From: Bacillus sp. FJAT-47783
GTDB lineage: Bacteria > Bacillota > Bacilli > Bacillales > Aeribacillaceae
Assembly: GCF_022808615.1 (NCBI RefSeq)
Contig: NZ_JAKZKS010000012.1
Location: 1-64,000, forward strand
DNA length: 64,000 nucleotides
Direction: 5' to 3'
Position numbers and translations under genes: made by a program. The number at the start of each line of letters is the position of its first letter. Position 1 is the stretch's first letter. The notes below the pieces were generated by a model that worked only from the letters and a program-made list of their open reading frames with translations, was not told where the DNA came from and ran no database searches. Positions 1 through 6,674 of the stretch are shown here, piece by piece.

Positions 1-243
1 CTTTCCCCTGAATCCAGTCCTCCTAACTAACAGAGCCCTCTTGTGGCTTTGGACACTCCCTTCCTTTGCAGGGTTATCCGACTCTGCCAGCCAACACGGT
101 TAGATTGTCGCCTGTTCCAGGTTTTGCCTTCAGGTCCTCCGCACACTTCCTCACGGCAATGCACTACCTGTCGGCTATACACTTCCGCCACTACGGTGTG
201 TTCGGGACTTTCACCCGTTAGTCCGATGCGCTGCCAAGCGCAC
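1..243 (-). mobile_element. Group II intron (class C-like), 5' portion, cut by window edge
   Basis: Read on the minus strand, the sequence starting at 243 begins GTGCGCTTGGCAGCGC and runs into a GGGTGAAAGTCCC segment. A GTGCG start followed by a GTGAAAGTCC block is typical of bacterial group II introns, and the rest looks like structured domain I RNA rich in short GC helices. The reverse transcriptase frame, if present, would lie beyond position 1. The proposed 5' splice junction falls just after a GC-rich hairpin with a TTTT tail (244-274), which is the preferred integration context of class C introns. The open frames in both directions here have no protein character and are treated as noncoding. 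The class assignment is inferred from the 5' end and the insertion context only. Confidence 0.6.
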
Positions 244-274
244 AAAAGCACAGGAAGACTTACACTCCCTGTGC
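244..274 (-). terminator. Terminator-like hairpin forming the intron 5' exon
   Basis: On the minus strand GCACAGG (274-268) pairs with CCTGTGC (254-248) around a 13-nt loop and is followed by TTTT and then the intron start GTGCG. This matches the terminator target motif of class C introns. The same bases can also be read as a short frame beginning MNKFDLIAVGTGS, which resembles a nucleotide-binding N-terminus, so insertion into a coding hairpin is not excluded. Confidence 0.5.
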
Positions 275-390
275 CAACAGCTATCAAATCGAATTTATTC
301 ATTACAAGAACAAAAAGGGAAACTGATCCATGCAAGAAGGAGTCTTGAGATTACCTTGTATTCCTCCCTTTCATTTTTTTAAGGTTAGTA

Positions 391-768
391 TTGATCCCTC
401 CTATTACAACGGAAGATAAAGACATAGCCGCAGACTACATTATCCTTCACTTGTTGAAAAAAACCTTAGAAAAGGACATCGAGGCAATCGAGGCGTCGAC
501 GATACGCCTCCAAAAACCTTTGATTGGACTTTATAGAACAATAATTCATCAACTAAATCTTGATATTAAGGAAACACACCGTTCCATGCAAACAAAAGGC
601 ATTAAAGTGTTCGAACGAGAAGTGATCAATGAGGACATATGGCGTTATACGTACGTTGTGCGTGGATACGAAGGTGAATTTCGATTCTGGACAGCGGCAT
701 TGAGGCGCCATATGCAAAAACGCTTCACGAACTATTTAGACGTACATAAAGAAGATGACTTTTCGTAG
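391..768 (+). CDS. YhjD-like conserved hypothetical protein
   Basis: This 125-residue soluble protein starts at a TTG preceded by AAGG seven bases upstream. It has no signal peptide or membrane segment. The pattern of a D-x-K-E-T segment near residue 60, a conserved central helix and an R-G-Y-E motif near residue 88 resembles the small Bacillus YhjD family, whose function is unknown to me; the family call is from memory of the motif pattern. The frame runs straight on after its TAG stop into the fragment at 769-1179, so the two may have been joined by a deletion. It is flanked by an intron and gene debris, so it may be a survivor of a larger lost locus. Confidence 0.5.
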   Translation: MIPPITTEDKDIAADYIILHLLKKTLEKDIEAIEASTIRLQKPLIGLYRTIIHQLNLDIKETHRSMQTKGIKVFEREVINEDIWRYTYVVRGYEGEFRFWTAALRRHMQKRFTNYLDVHKEDDFS

Positions 769-1179
769 TCCAAAGCCCGCCAATCTACCGGATATGGGAA
801 TGCTGTTTTAAACCCACAAATTGTCTTAACAACGGGATATGATAAGAATTATAAACTTATAGACGATAGAGCACTTTATAGTGATATTCATATTCAAAAT
901 GGAGAATACGTAAGTGACTATATTTATCATCGCATGGGACTAGCTTCTAGCAATCCATTAACTACAGCGCCAGATATTGATGTTTTTTATTATGCAAAGG
1001 TATTTAAGGATGGACGTGGAGAATTCTATGGTGTACATGATAAGGCACCTTCACATGAGTTTTACATTTCAGTATATCCTGGGGATTTTTATGCACCAAT
1101 TCATCAGCATACTCATAGTGGTTTTGATTATTTATGGCCATGGACTTCAAAGGAAGTATTTGAAATTAATTTTTATTAA
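769..1179 (+). pseudogene. C-terminal fragment of an unidentified protein, no start codon
   Basis: The frame is open directly after the TAG of the preceding gene and runs 136 codons to a stop at 1177, but has no start codon with a ribosome binding site at its beginning; an internal ATG at 934 lacks one too. The translation is rich in aromatic residues and histidines (HQHTHSGFDYLWPW near the C-terminus) and reads like the end of a globular, possibly secreted, domain. I cannot name the family. It looks like a 3' remnant fused by deletion to the gene upstream. The inverted-repeat element at 1189 begins ten bases after the stop. Confidence 0.4.
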
Positions 1180-1188
1180 AATAAAAAT

Positions 1189-1320
1189 GGGGCTGTCCGA
1201 AAAGTAGTATTTACGCCCCGAAATCTAAAAAGTTTGACCCAAAGAATGTTGATTTCACAGCAATATTTGGTTCTTAATATTGGAGTACTTTATCCTAATA
1301 TAGACTTTTTAGACAGCCCC
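1189..1320. mobile_element. Small inverted-repeat element (MITE or IS remnant)
   Basis: The 132-bp segment is bounded by GGGGCTGTCCGAAAAGT (1189-1205) and ACTTTTTAGACAGCCCC (1304-1320), which are inverted repeats with 15 of 17 positions matching. No open frame of note lies inside. The GGGGCTGTC ends are like those of several Firmicutes insertion sequences, so this is probably a nonautonomous derivative. I see no clear target duplication. A shorter relative with the same kind of ends occurs at 35677-35717. Confidence 0.55.
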
Positions 1321-1544
1321 TCCCTATGTTTAAATTAAAAGTAATATGATTACGACTATTTCCTCTATATTTTTAATCACCTCCCTACTTTTTATAAACG
1401 AAAAAAATAGACAAATTGTTCCGATACTATTAAAAAAATTAATAAATAATACCTATTTATCCACTATATTCTAGTAGATTATCAATAAATTATTGAATAT
1501 TATATACAAATCTAGTTAACATAAGGCCAATGATGGGAAGTACT

Positions 1545-1587
1545 AAAAACCGCCTATCCCTTAATCCACAAGGAATCGGTGGTTTTT
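1545..1587. terminator. Bidirectional terminator-like hairpin
   Basis: AAAAACCGCC (1545-1554) pairs with GGTGGTTTTT (1578-1587) with one G-U pair, giving an A-run and a T-run on either side. It could end transcripts from either direction in this gene-poor stretch. Confidence 0.5.
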
Positions 1588-1692
1588 GGTTTTCACCCGT
1601 TTTTGCTGGATTTTATACATCGTTGATAGATTAAGGATTTTCCTCTTTTCTGAAGCGTTGAATCTTGCATAAAAAAGGGGGATTCTATGCAG

Positions 1693-1850
1693 TCACTTAG
1701 TTGAAAAATTTTTTCCACCATGCTTTTTTCTTGTTTTGTTGCCGCAATCTCAAATTGTTTTTCTTCTAAAGAATTTTGAAGCTCTTTAACTAAAAGTCTA
1801 TCTCTTGTCTCAATAAGATTCTCTAATTTATACTCAATTGTGCAGATCGA
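1693..1850 (-). pseudogene. DUF3967-type C-terminal tail remnant of a regulator
   Basis: After a TAA at 1853-1851 the minus strand is open for about 50 codons. It is a charged helical sequence (IEYKLENLIETRDRLL, then RE/EEK-rich) ending at a TGA at 1693. This resembles the coiled-coil C-terminal DUF3967 tail found on MerR-like DNA-binding proteins of Bacillus plasmids and islands. The N-terminal DNA-binding part and a start codon are missing. The family call is tentative. Confidence 0.35.
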
Positions 1851-2244
1851 TTAACTAATGATGGTTACCAAAAACCACTGTTTTTGTAACTACTTTGTCC
1901 ATCCATTAACAGTTGAATGATTGCCATTGGATTTTAATAATACCAAAAGATATGTCCAAAAGTATCACCAAATACTTTTACCACAACTTTAGAGTGCTCT
2001 TGACTACTTTACTTTGCGGTCTACAGCAAGAACCCTGTCATCAAGCCTTGTTAGAAAGAAAGATGACAATCGAGGACGAATGTATCAGTGTTACGATTAT
2101 AGTTGCTGTTATTACCGTATTTTTCATTTAATATGCCTATGGATTTTAGATGTGATATATCAATTCTACTGTTTATTTATAAAGTGTCATTTTATTCGAT
2201 TCCAATGCCAATAAAACATAAATTTTAAAATTCTCTTTCAAACA

Positions 2245-2275
2245 TTTACATATCATTTAATAAATTTGGTATAAT
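2245..2275 (+). promoter_or_regulatory. Candidate SigA promoter of the small membrane protein gene
   Basis: TTTACA (2245-2250) and TATAAT (2270-2275) are separated by 19 bp, slightly long, about 50 bp upstream of the start codon at 2328. Confidence 0.35.
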
Positions 2276-2327
2276 TTAACTCAAAAAGGTCACTTCAATT
2301 ATTAATAGAAACCAAAAGGAGGACATT

Positions 2328-2552
2328 ATGGTTGGATTAGTCGCCGTTGTGATGATTTTTTCGATTCCAATTATCGCAATCGTAACGGATCATTTTCAAA
2401 CACAAGCAAAACTTAAACAAAAAATGATTAAAGAAGAATTGGAACTTGAAAAGCTTAAACACGAAAACTATATGCTAGAAACAGAAAAAATGAGACTTGA
2501 ACTCGAACACATGATGAAAGAAGACAAAAAAGACACGACTAATTTATTGTAA
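2328..2552 (+). CDS. Small membrane-anchored coiled-coil protein
   Basis: The 74-residue product has one hydrophobic N-terminal segment (residues 2-20) followed by a long, highly charged helix rich in Glu, Lys and Leu heptads (residues 25-68), so it should be anchored in the membrane with a cytoplasmic coiled coil. The start ATG has a strong AAAGGAGG five bases upstream, and a possible SigA promoter lies upstream. The architecture is like that of PspB-type or other small scaffold proteins, but I do not recognise the family and no function is claimed. It stands alone between gene remnants, and its good translation signal argues that it is expressed. Confidence 0.65.
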   Translation: MVGLVAVVMIFSIPIIAIVTDHFQTQAKLKQKMIKEELELEKLKHENYMLETEKMRLELEHMMKEDKKDTTNLL

Positions 2553-2742
2553 TATTCTAGTAATACCATTTTCACAATTAAATTCTTTTATAGATAAAGA
2601 TTCTGCTAAACATCCACCTTAACATTAATCACATGCGCATTATCTTCTATTTAGCCTTTTCTACCTTTCTATAGACGAGACGAAAATCGTTCCAACCGAA
2701 AGGGGTTGTACATATTTTAACTGTGAAAGGTAGGTGATCAAA

Positions 2743-2940
2743 ATGCGAAAAAGGAAATATCGTTCATTTGCAGCAGATAGCGGCTCCTGCACTAACTTTT
2801 GCGTCAATGTGTGTACAGCTGTATTTAGAACAGGTGTTCAGCAATGCATCAATGATTGTTTAGCTTGTGGTGGAGAAAGCGGTCCATTTATTTTTTTATC
2901 TGATTCAGATTTCTTCGACGACGATGATGACGAATGCTAG
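2743..2940 (+). CDS. Small Cys-rich protein with acidic Asp-run tail
   Basis: The ATG at 2743 is preceded at good spacing by AGGTAGGTGATC; a GTG nine bases earlier is too close to that site. The 65-residue product begins with a basic stretch (MRKRKYRSF), then has a 30-residue core with six cysteines (SCTNFCVNVC and CINDCLACGG) and ends in an acidic tail (FFDDDDDEC) that adds a seventh cysteine. There is no signal peptide. Such composition suits a disulfide-cross-linked spore-layer protein, a metal-binding protein or a peptide precursor; I cannot choose. A CATATTTTA sequence upstream resembles a SigK -10 element, which is weak support for the spore idea. A terminator follows at 3039. Confidence 0.6.
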   Translation: MRKRKYRSFAADSGSCTNFCVNVCTAVFRTGVQQCINDCLACGGESGPFIFLSDSDFFDDDDDEC

Positions 2941-3038
2941 AAAAGCTTGCAAGTCTATGCGGAAAAACTTATTTTAACTTTTAGATAAATAGATTCATTT
3001 TGATAATGAATAAACTAAAAGCTAGGGATTTTTTAAAG

Positions 3039-3082
3039 CAACTCTCCCGTTTTGTACTTTGCAATATTGGGGAGTTGTTTTT
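3039..3082 (+). terminator. Rho-independent terminator after the Cys-rich gene
   Basis: CAACTCTCCC (3039-3048) pairs with GGGGAGTTG (3069-3077), with one bulged T, and is followed by TTTTT. Confidence 0.65.
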
Positions 3083-3135
3083 AAACTGAGAAATATTTCT
3101 CGTTTAATTAATACTTGCTGATATGAGTAACCTTT

Positions 3136-3675
3136 TTATTTAAAATGCTGTTTTTTTAGCATTTGTTGTAAGAATTCTTCCGATTTTCCTTTCGGGATAC
3201 TAAGACTTTCCCAATCATTATTTTTAATTTGTTTACCGATATAAACGATCTGTCCTACGTGATAAGCGTAATGAGCTACTTGCCTCTCGATTGCTTCTAT
3301 CACTGAATGACGTTCGCCTCGAATATAAACATTTTTCAATAAATCTTGTTCTTTTAAACAAGTTAGTGTATTAAATAAACAATTCCATCCTTTTTCCTAC
3401 ATAACTAGTAATTCTTCCTTTGATTGTAAATGATCTTCAAATTCTTGGTCACGATTTCTATCAGGTTTCTCTCCATCAGAAGATAAGAAGTCAGTCCATC
3501 TAGATACCATATTTCCACTTAAATGTTTAACAATTACATAAACACTATTTGACTCCTCATTCAAACGCCAATGAATATCAGCTTCTGATAGCTGAGCAAT
3601 TGTTCGTTCGCCAAGGACTTTCATACTTTTAAACCGATCCGTAACAACGTTTAAATACACATTTCCAATGCTCAA
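3136..3675 (-). pseudogene. DUF1572 (DinB-like) protein gene with an in-frame amber stop
   Basis: A TTG start at 3675 has AGGAGGG at ideal spacing. The frame then gives the typical opening of DUF1572 proteins (SIGNVYLNVVTDRFKSM, then VKHLSGNMVSRWTDFL) to a TAG at 3399-3397. The same frame continues without another break through the second half (HYAYHVGQIVYIGKQ, SIPKGKSEEF) to a stop at 3136. The amber codon stands where family members appear to have Trp (M-W-E-K-G-W), so a single TGG to TAG change explains it. DUF1572 proteins are DinB/YfiT-fold proteins with presumed metal sites. Unless read through, only a 92-residue N-terminal fragment is made. Confidence 0.75.
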
Positions 3676-3769
3676 CGTTTTCCCTCCTGCTTTTATTCTT
3701 TCTATTTTTTTGATCCTATACATCTGTAAACACCATTATGGTGAGTTATAATTTCTTTAAAATTAATTC

Positions 3770-4092
3770 TTTTTAAACTTCCTTCCATTTCTTGACAATA
3801 ATAATAGTTCTGATTCTATGTGGGATGGAGTATATACAAACATGCAAATCATTGATTTTTTATGGGGAGAGGCTTTCGCTAAACTTAACTTGATAAAGCA
3901 TTTGAAAGATACCAATAAACCAGTGTTTATTGGCATAGGGAAATACGACATTTTGGTTGCTCCGACTACGTTATGGTATTCAGTTGGTGGCAATTACCCC
4001 ATGTAAAAAAAGTGATATTTGAATATAGTGGCCATAATCCTATGTTCGAGGACTCAAAATCATTAAATTCCATCATGGTCGATTGGATATAA
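3770..4092 (+). pseudogene. Alpha/beta hydrolase C-terminal remnant with frameshift
   Basis: The frame around SMWDGVYTNMQIIDFLWG and NKPVFIGIGKYDILVAPTTLW matches the cap and catalytic-Asp region of proline iminopeptidase-like alpha/beta hydrolases. The reading frame is lost near 3985. The next frame continues the family with QLPHVKKVIFEYSGHNPMF, containing the catalytic His, and ends at a stop at 4090. The N-terminal half with the nucleophile is absent, because the upstream neighbour begins directly. It is therefore a truncated and frameshifted relic. The first base given is approximate. Confidence 0.7.
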
Positions 4093-4197
4093 AGATTAAA
4101 TAAATGATTGAAACTTGAAGATAGTTTGATTTGCTAGTTAAATCAGTCTGTCTTTCTCTCCACCATTTATTCCAATACATTTTTATTCATTAAATCT

Positions 4198-4479
4198 TCA
4201 ACTTAACAAGCTTCCAAAAAAAATTACAAATGACAAGAATATTGATAAACCTAAAGTGATCACAATAGTTATTATACTTCTAATCATCGATTTCCAATCA
4301 TGAACACCTGAGAAACCAATCATTCCAAAAACAAACGTAATGGTAGTAATAATTAAGACAATTCCCAAGCGGTGAACACCTATTACGTTTGTCACAATGG
4401 TACCCGGTGAAATAATTAAATATAAAACTAGACAAATGAATGAGAAAATAAATGACCAAACGTTAATCGTTTTCTTCAT
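4198..4479 (-). CDS. Small membrane protein, three predicted TM segments
   Basis: The 93-residue product has hydrophobic segments at about residues 9-30, 35-57 and 68-90 joined by short loops, and no catalytic motif. The ATG follows a GGGAAGTGAT ribosome binding site. It is similar in style to small uncharacterised Bacillus membrane proteins; I do not recognise a family. It stands alone, with gene debris on its 3' side. Confidence 0.55.
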   Translation of the reverse strand: MKKTINVWSFIFSFICLVLYLIISPGTIVTNVIGVHRLGIVLIITTITFVFGMIGFSGVHDWKSMIRSIITIVITLGLSIFLSFVIFFGSLLS

Positions 4480-4676
4480 GTAAAATCACTTCCCTTACTA
4501 CAATTCTACAAGTTCCTCATATTTTATTGACTCAAAATTAATTTTATTATCATCAACTACTTTATCATTCTTGACTGCAGACTAACCAGTTTTCCCAAAT
4601 TTCGAAAAATTCACCCGAGCTTTGAAAATAAATCCTAACTCATGTATAGTAAATACACAATAATTTCTGGCTAAAC

Positions 4677-4787
4677 TTACAATTTCTTTTTCTTCTCTAA
4701 TATCTCGGTAAAATAATCCCAATATCCAATCGCTAAATACCCAACAATCCCAAATACTGTAACAAGAACCATAACGGATAATGTTAT
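4677..4787 (-). CDS. Possible 36-residue single-TM protein without a standard start
   Basis: On the minus strand a strong AAGGGGGAG is followed five bases later by ATA ACA TTA, an open frame with a clean transmembrane helix (VMVLVTVFGIVGYLAIGYW) and a basic tail (EKKKKL) before TAA at 4679-4677. The optimally placed codon is ATA, not ATG, GTG or TTG; the first ATG (4772) lies inside the helix. Either the start has mutated or ATA is used. Too short for standard gene finders. Confidence 0.35.
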   Translation of the reverse strand: MTLSVMVLVTVFGIVGYLAIGYWDYFTEILEKKKKL

Positions 4788-4860
4788 TTTTACTCCCCCT
4801 TCTTCTTAAAATAATTCTACATCACCCTAAATATTCCTTTCCCTTCCATAAATCAACTAT

Positions 4861-4895
4861 AAAAGCACACTCCTTATTAAAAGGCTGTGCTTTTT
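4861..4895 (-). terminator. Terminator after the MFS transporter gene
   Basis: AAAAGCACA (4861-4869) pairs with TGTGCTTTT (4886-4894), giving a T-run on the minus strand 15-50 bases past the stop at 4909. It would also work on the plus strand. Confidence 0.7.
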
Positions 4896-4908
4896 AAGAA
4901 ATAAAATT

Positions 4909-6147
4909 TTAAACACTTTTACCACCCTGTGATGGAACCGTACGATAATATCCCCTCTTTGACGGATGAACATTAAATAACAATAACGTTACAGTGATTA
5001 ATAACATGACAATAGCTCCACCAATAACAACCAAGCGAATGGAGAGGAATTGAGCTAAAAGGCCAATGCAGACGGCAGTCATGATGACTAGAACTGCTTC
5101 CACTAGTTCATATACACTGCCAATTCTCCCCATCATTTCAACAGGAATATGAGCTTGATAAAAGGTATGAAATCCTGTATTAGCAAAAGCTAGAGAAAAA
5201 GAAAGGACAAAGAAACCAATCGCTGCCATGAGATACCCTTCTGAAAAAGCATATAGAAGATACCCTACCGAAACAAAACATGAACCCAATCCAATTAACG
5301 AAGAAGTCGTTACTCTTTCTGAAAATATTGTATTTATGAAAGCACCGATTGCAAACCCTATGCCCGCAATACTTACGAGAATCGCATAATCATGACCAGA
5401 TAATAATAAGACTTCTTTTGCAAAAGTAGCTTCCAGTGAATCAACTGCTGCTGTCATCACGATCATCCCATTAAACAAAAAATAAATGATCATCACATAA
5501 ACACTGTTTCGACTAAAATTTAAGACCGCCTTCCAGTCCTCTTTTATTAAATGCATTGAGAGCTTTTGAACATGTGTAGTATTAAAAGAATCCTTTTCAA
5601 CATTAGGCATCAAGAAAGTGATAACTCCCGATATAAAAAGTGAGAATGCATTGAAATATATGGCGAATGTTGGCGTACCTATCACAAAAAGCATCCCTGC
5701 AATGGCAGGCCCTAAAATAAATCCTCCTGAATCCACTAAACTGCGTAGGGAATTAAACCTTTTTCGATTTTCAGGTGGAATGAACTTCGTCATATAAGTC
5801 ATCGCAGCAGGACGAAAGATAGAGCTTCCCATATTTATTAGAAAGACAATTAAATACATTAATTCTATTGAAGTAAATAAAGAAATAGATGCAATCAATA
5901 TTGCACGGAATAAATCAAGAAAAATCATTAATCGTCGCTTATTTAATCTGTCAATCAAGCTTCCTGCCCAGCTATTTGTAAATATGGCAGCTAGAGGCTT
6001 CAAAATATAAAGAATCGCAACGGCAAGTGGTGATCCTGTATGATTTAGAACGATTAAATTTAGTGCAATGAGATAAATCCAATCTCCTATATTCGAGATT
6101 CCGATCGCGAATAACATCATGATTGGATACTTCCTAGCTTTCTTCAT
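4909..6147 (-). CDS. MFS transporter (macrolide-efflux-like group), T-box controlled
   Basis: The 412-residue protein has about 12 hydrophobic segments and the MFS loop 2-3 signature region (NSWAGSLIDRLNKRRLM near residues 58-74). The sequence resembles the MFS_3/YfiS-type drug-efflux group of Bacillus (GDWIYLIALNLIVL at the N-terminus, FRPAAMTYMTKFIP near residue 112). The ATG follows GGGGGAAGGT. Directly upstream is a complete T-box leader (6216-6502), so expression should rise when a specific tRNA, probably serine tRNA, is uncharged. This suggests an amino acid or peptide substrate rather than a drug, but that is inference. A terminator follows the stop codon, so the gene is monocistronic. 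Confidence 0.8.
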   Translation of the reverse strand: MKKARKYPIMMLFAIGISNIGDWIYLIALNLIVLNHTGSPLAVAILYILKPLAAIFTNSWAGSLIDRLNKRRLMIFLDLFRAILIASISLFTSIELMYLIVFLINMGSSIFRPAAMTYMTKFIPPENRKRFNSLRSLVDSGGFILGPAIAGMLFVIGTPTFAIYFNAFSLFISGVITFLMPNVEKDSFNTTHVQKLSMHLIKEDWKAVLNFSRNSVYVMIIYFLFNGMIVMTAAVDSLEATFAKEVLLLSGHDYAILVSIAGIGFAIGAFINTIFSERVTTSSLIGLGSCFVSVGYLLYAFSEGYLMAAIGFFVLSFSLAFANTGFHTFYQAHIPVEMMGRIGSVYELVEAVLVIMTAVCIGLLAQFLSIRLVVIGGAIVMLLITVTLLLFNVHPSKRGYYRTVPSQGGKSV

Positions 6148-6215
6148 TTACCTTCCCCCATCCTTTCTTTAAGATTGACTTTTTATTACTTGAACGGAAT
6201 ATGAATTTTTAACCA

Positions 6216-6502
6216 ATAAAAAAAAATCCCACCCCCAAGACTTAGTCTTAGGGACGAGATTTTCTCGTGGTGCCACCCCAGTTCGTTCACATGTCACCAT
6301 ATGAACCTTTTCAGGTACGACATTTCAAAAATGCTTATACCCTAGCTCGATAACGGGAGCTCCCGTCACACCATCGCTTATGAACCGTTCCGATGTGCCG
6401 CTCAGAGACTTGCTTCAATAAAAATTTCTTACTCCTTTTCAGCATCCGGAGCTCTCTGTGAAGAAAATTTTTATCTACTCTTCTCTTCATCGCATTTAAT
6501 TT
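6216..6502 (-). promoter_or_regulatory. T-box riboswitch, probably serine-specific (specifier AGC)
   Basis: On the minus strand the leader shows the standard order: AGTAG base, ACAGAGAG region, a distal stem (CTCC...GGAG), a specifier region TTGAAGCAAGTCTCTGAG, the T-box TGGGGTGGCACCACG (6280-6266), and a terminator stem CCCTAAGAC/GTCTTGGGG (6253-6233) with a run of nine T. The specifier could be read AGC (6414-6412, Ser) or GCA (Ala). The variable T-box base after TGG is C, which pairs with a G discriminator as in tRNA-Ser and not with the A of tRNA-Ala, so AGC is favoured. The next gene in this direction is the MFS transporter 70 bp on. Confidence 0.85.
6218..6253 (-). terminator. Intrinsic terminator of the T-box leader
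   Basis: CCCCAAGAC (6233-6241) and GTCTTAGGG (6245-6253) form the stem, closed by one G-U pair in the RNA. The U-tract corresponds to A 6218-6226. It is mutually exclusive with the T-box antiterminator. Confidence 0.8.
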
Positions 6503-6508
6503 TTCTAA

Positions 6509-6537
6509 ATATTAACACTTTATAAACACCATGTAAA
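6509..6537 (-). promoter_or_regulatory. SigA promoter of the T-box leader
   Basis: On the minus strand TTTACA (6537-6532) and TAATAT (6514-6509) are separated by exactly 17 bp, a few bases before the leader's predicted 5' end. Confidence 0.65.
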
Positions 6538-6674
6538 TATTTGAACAGCTATTTATTAGGCAAATTACGATACCGTTTATACATCCTTATTTTCTATTGA
6601 AATTTTGTCAATATTAATGAGAAATATAACGAAAACTAATGATAGAACTGTTTTGGTGAAAGGAAGCGTTTTTG

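Noticed and set aside
27-348. Two opposed open frames of about 100 codons at the left edge
   Set aside because: They lie over the structured group II intron RNA and have no ribosome binding sites or protein character.
1913-2214. Two overlapping plus-strand frames of 66-72 codons
   Set aside because: No ribosome binding site, odd composition (Cys/Tyr-rich), and no family resemblance; probably chance.
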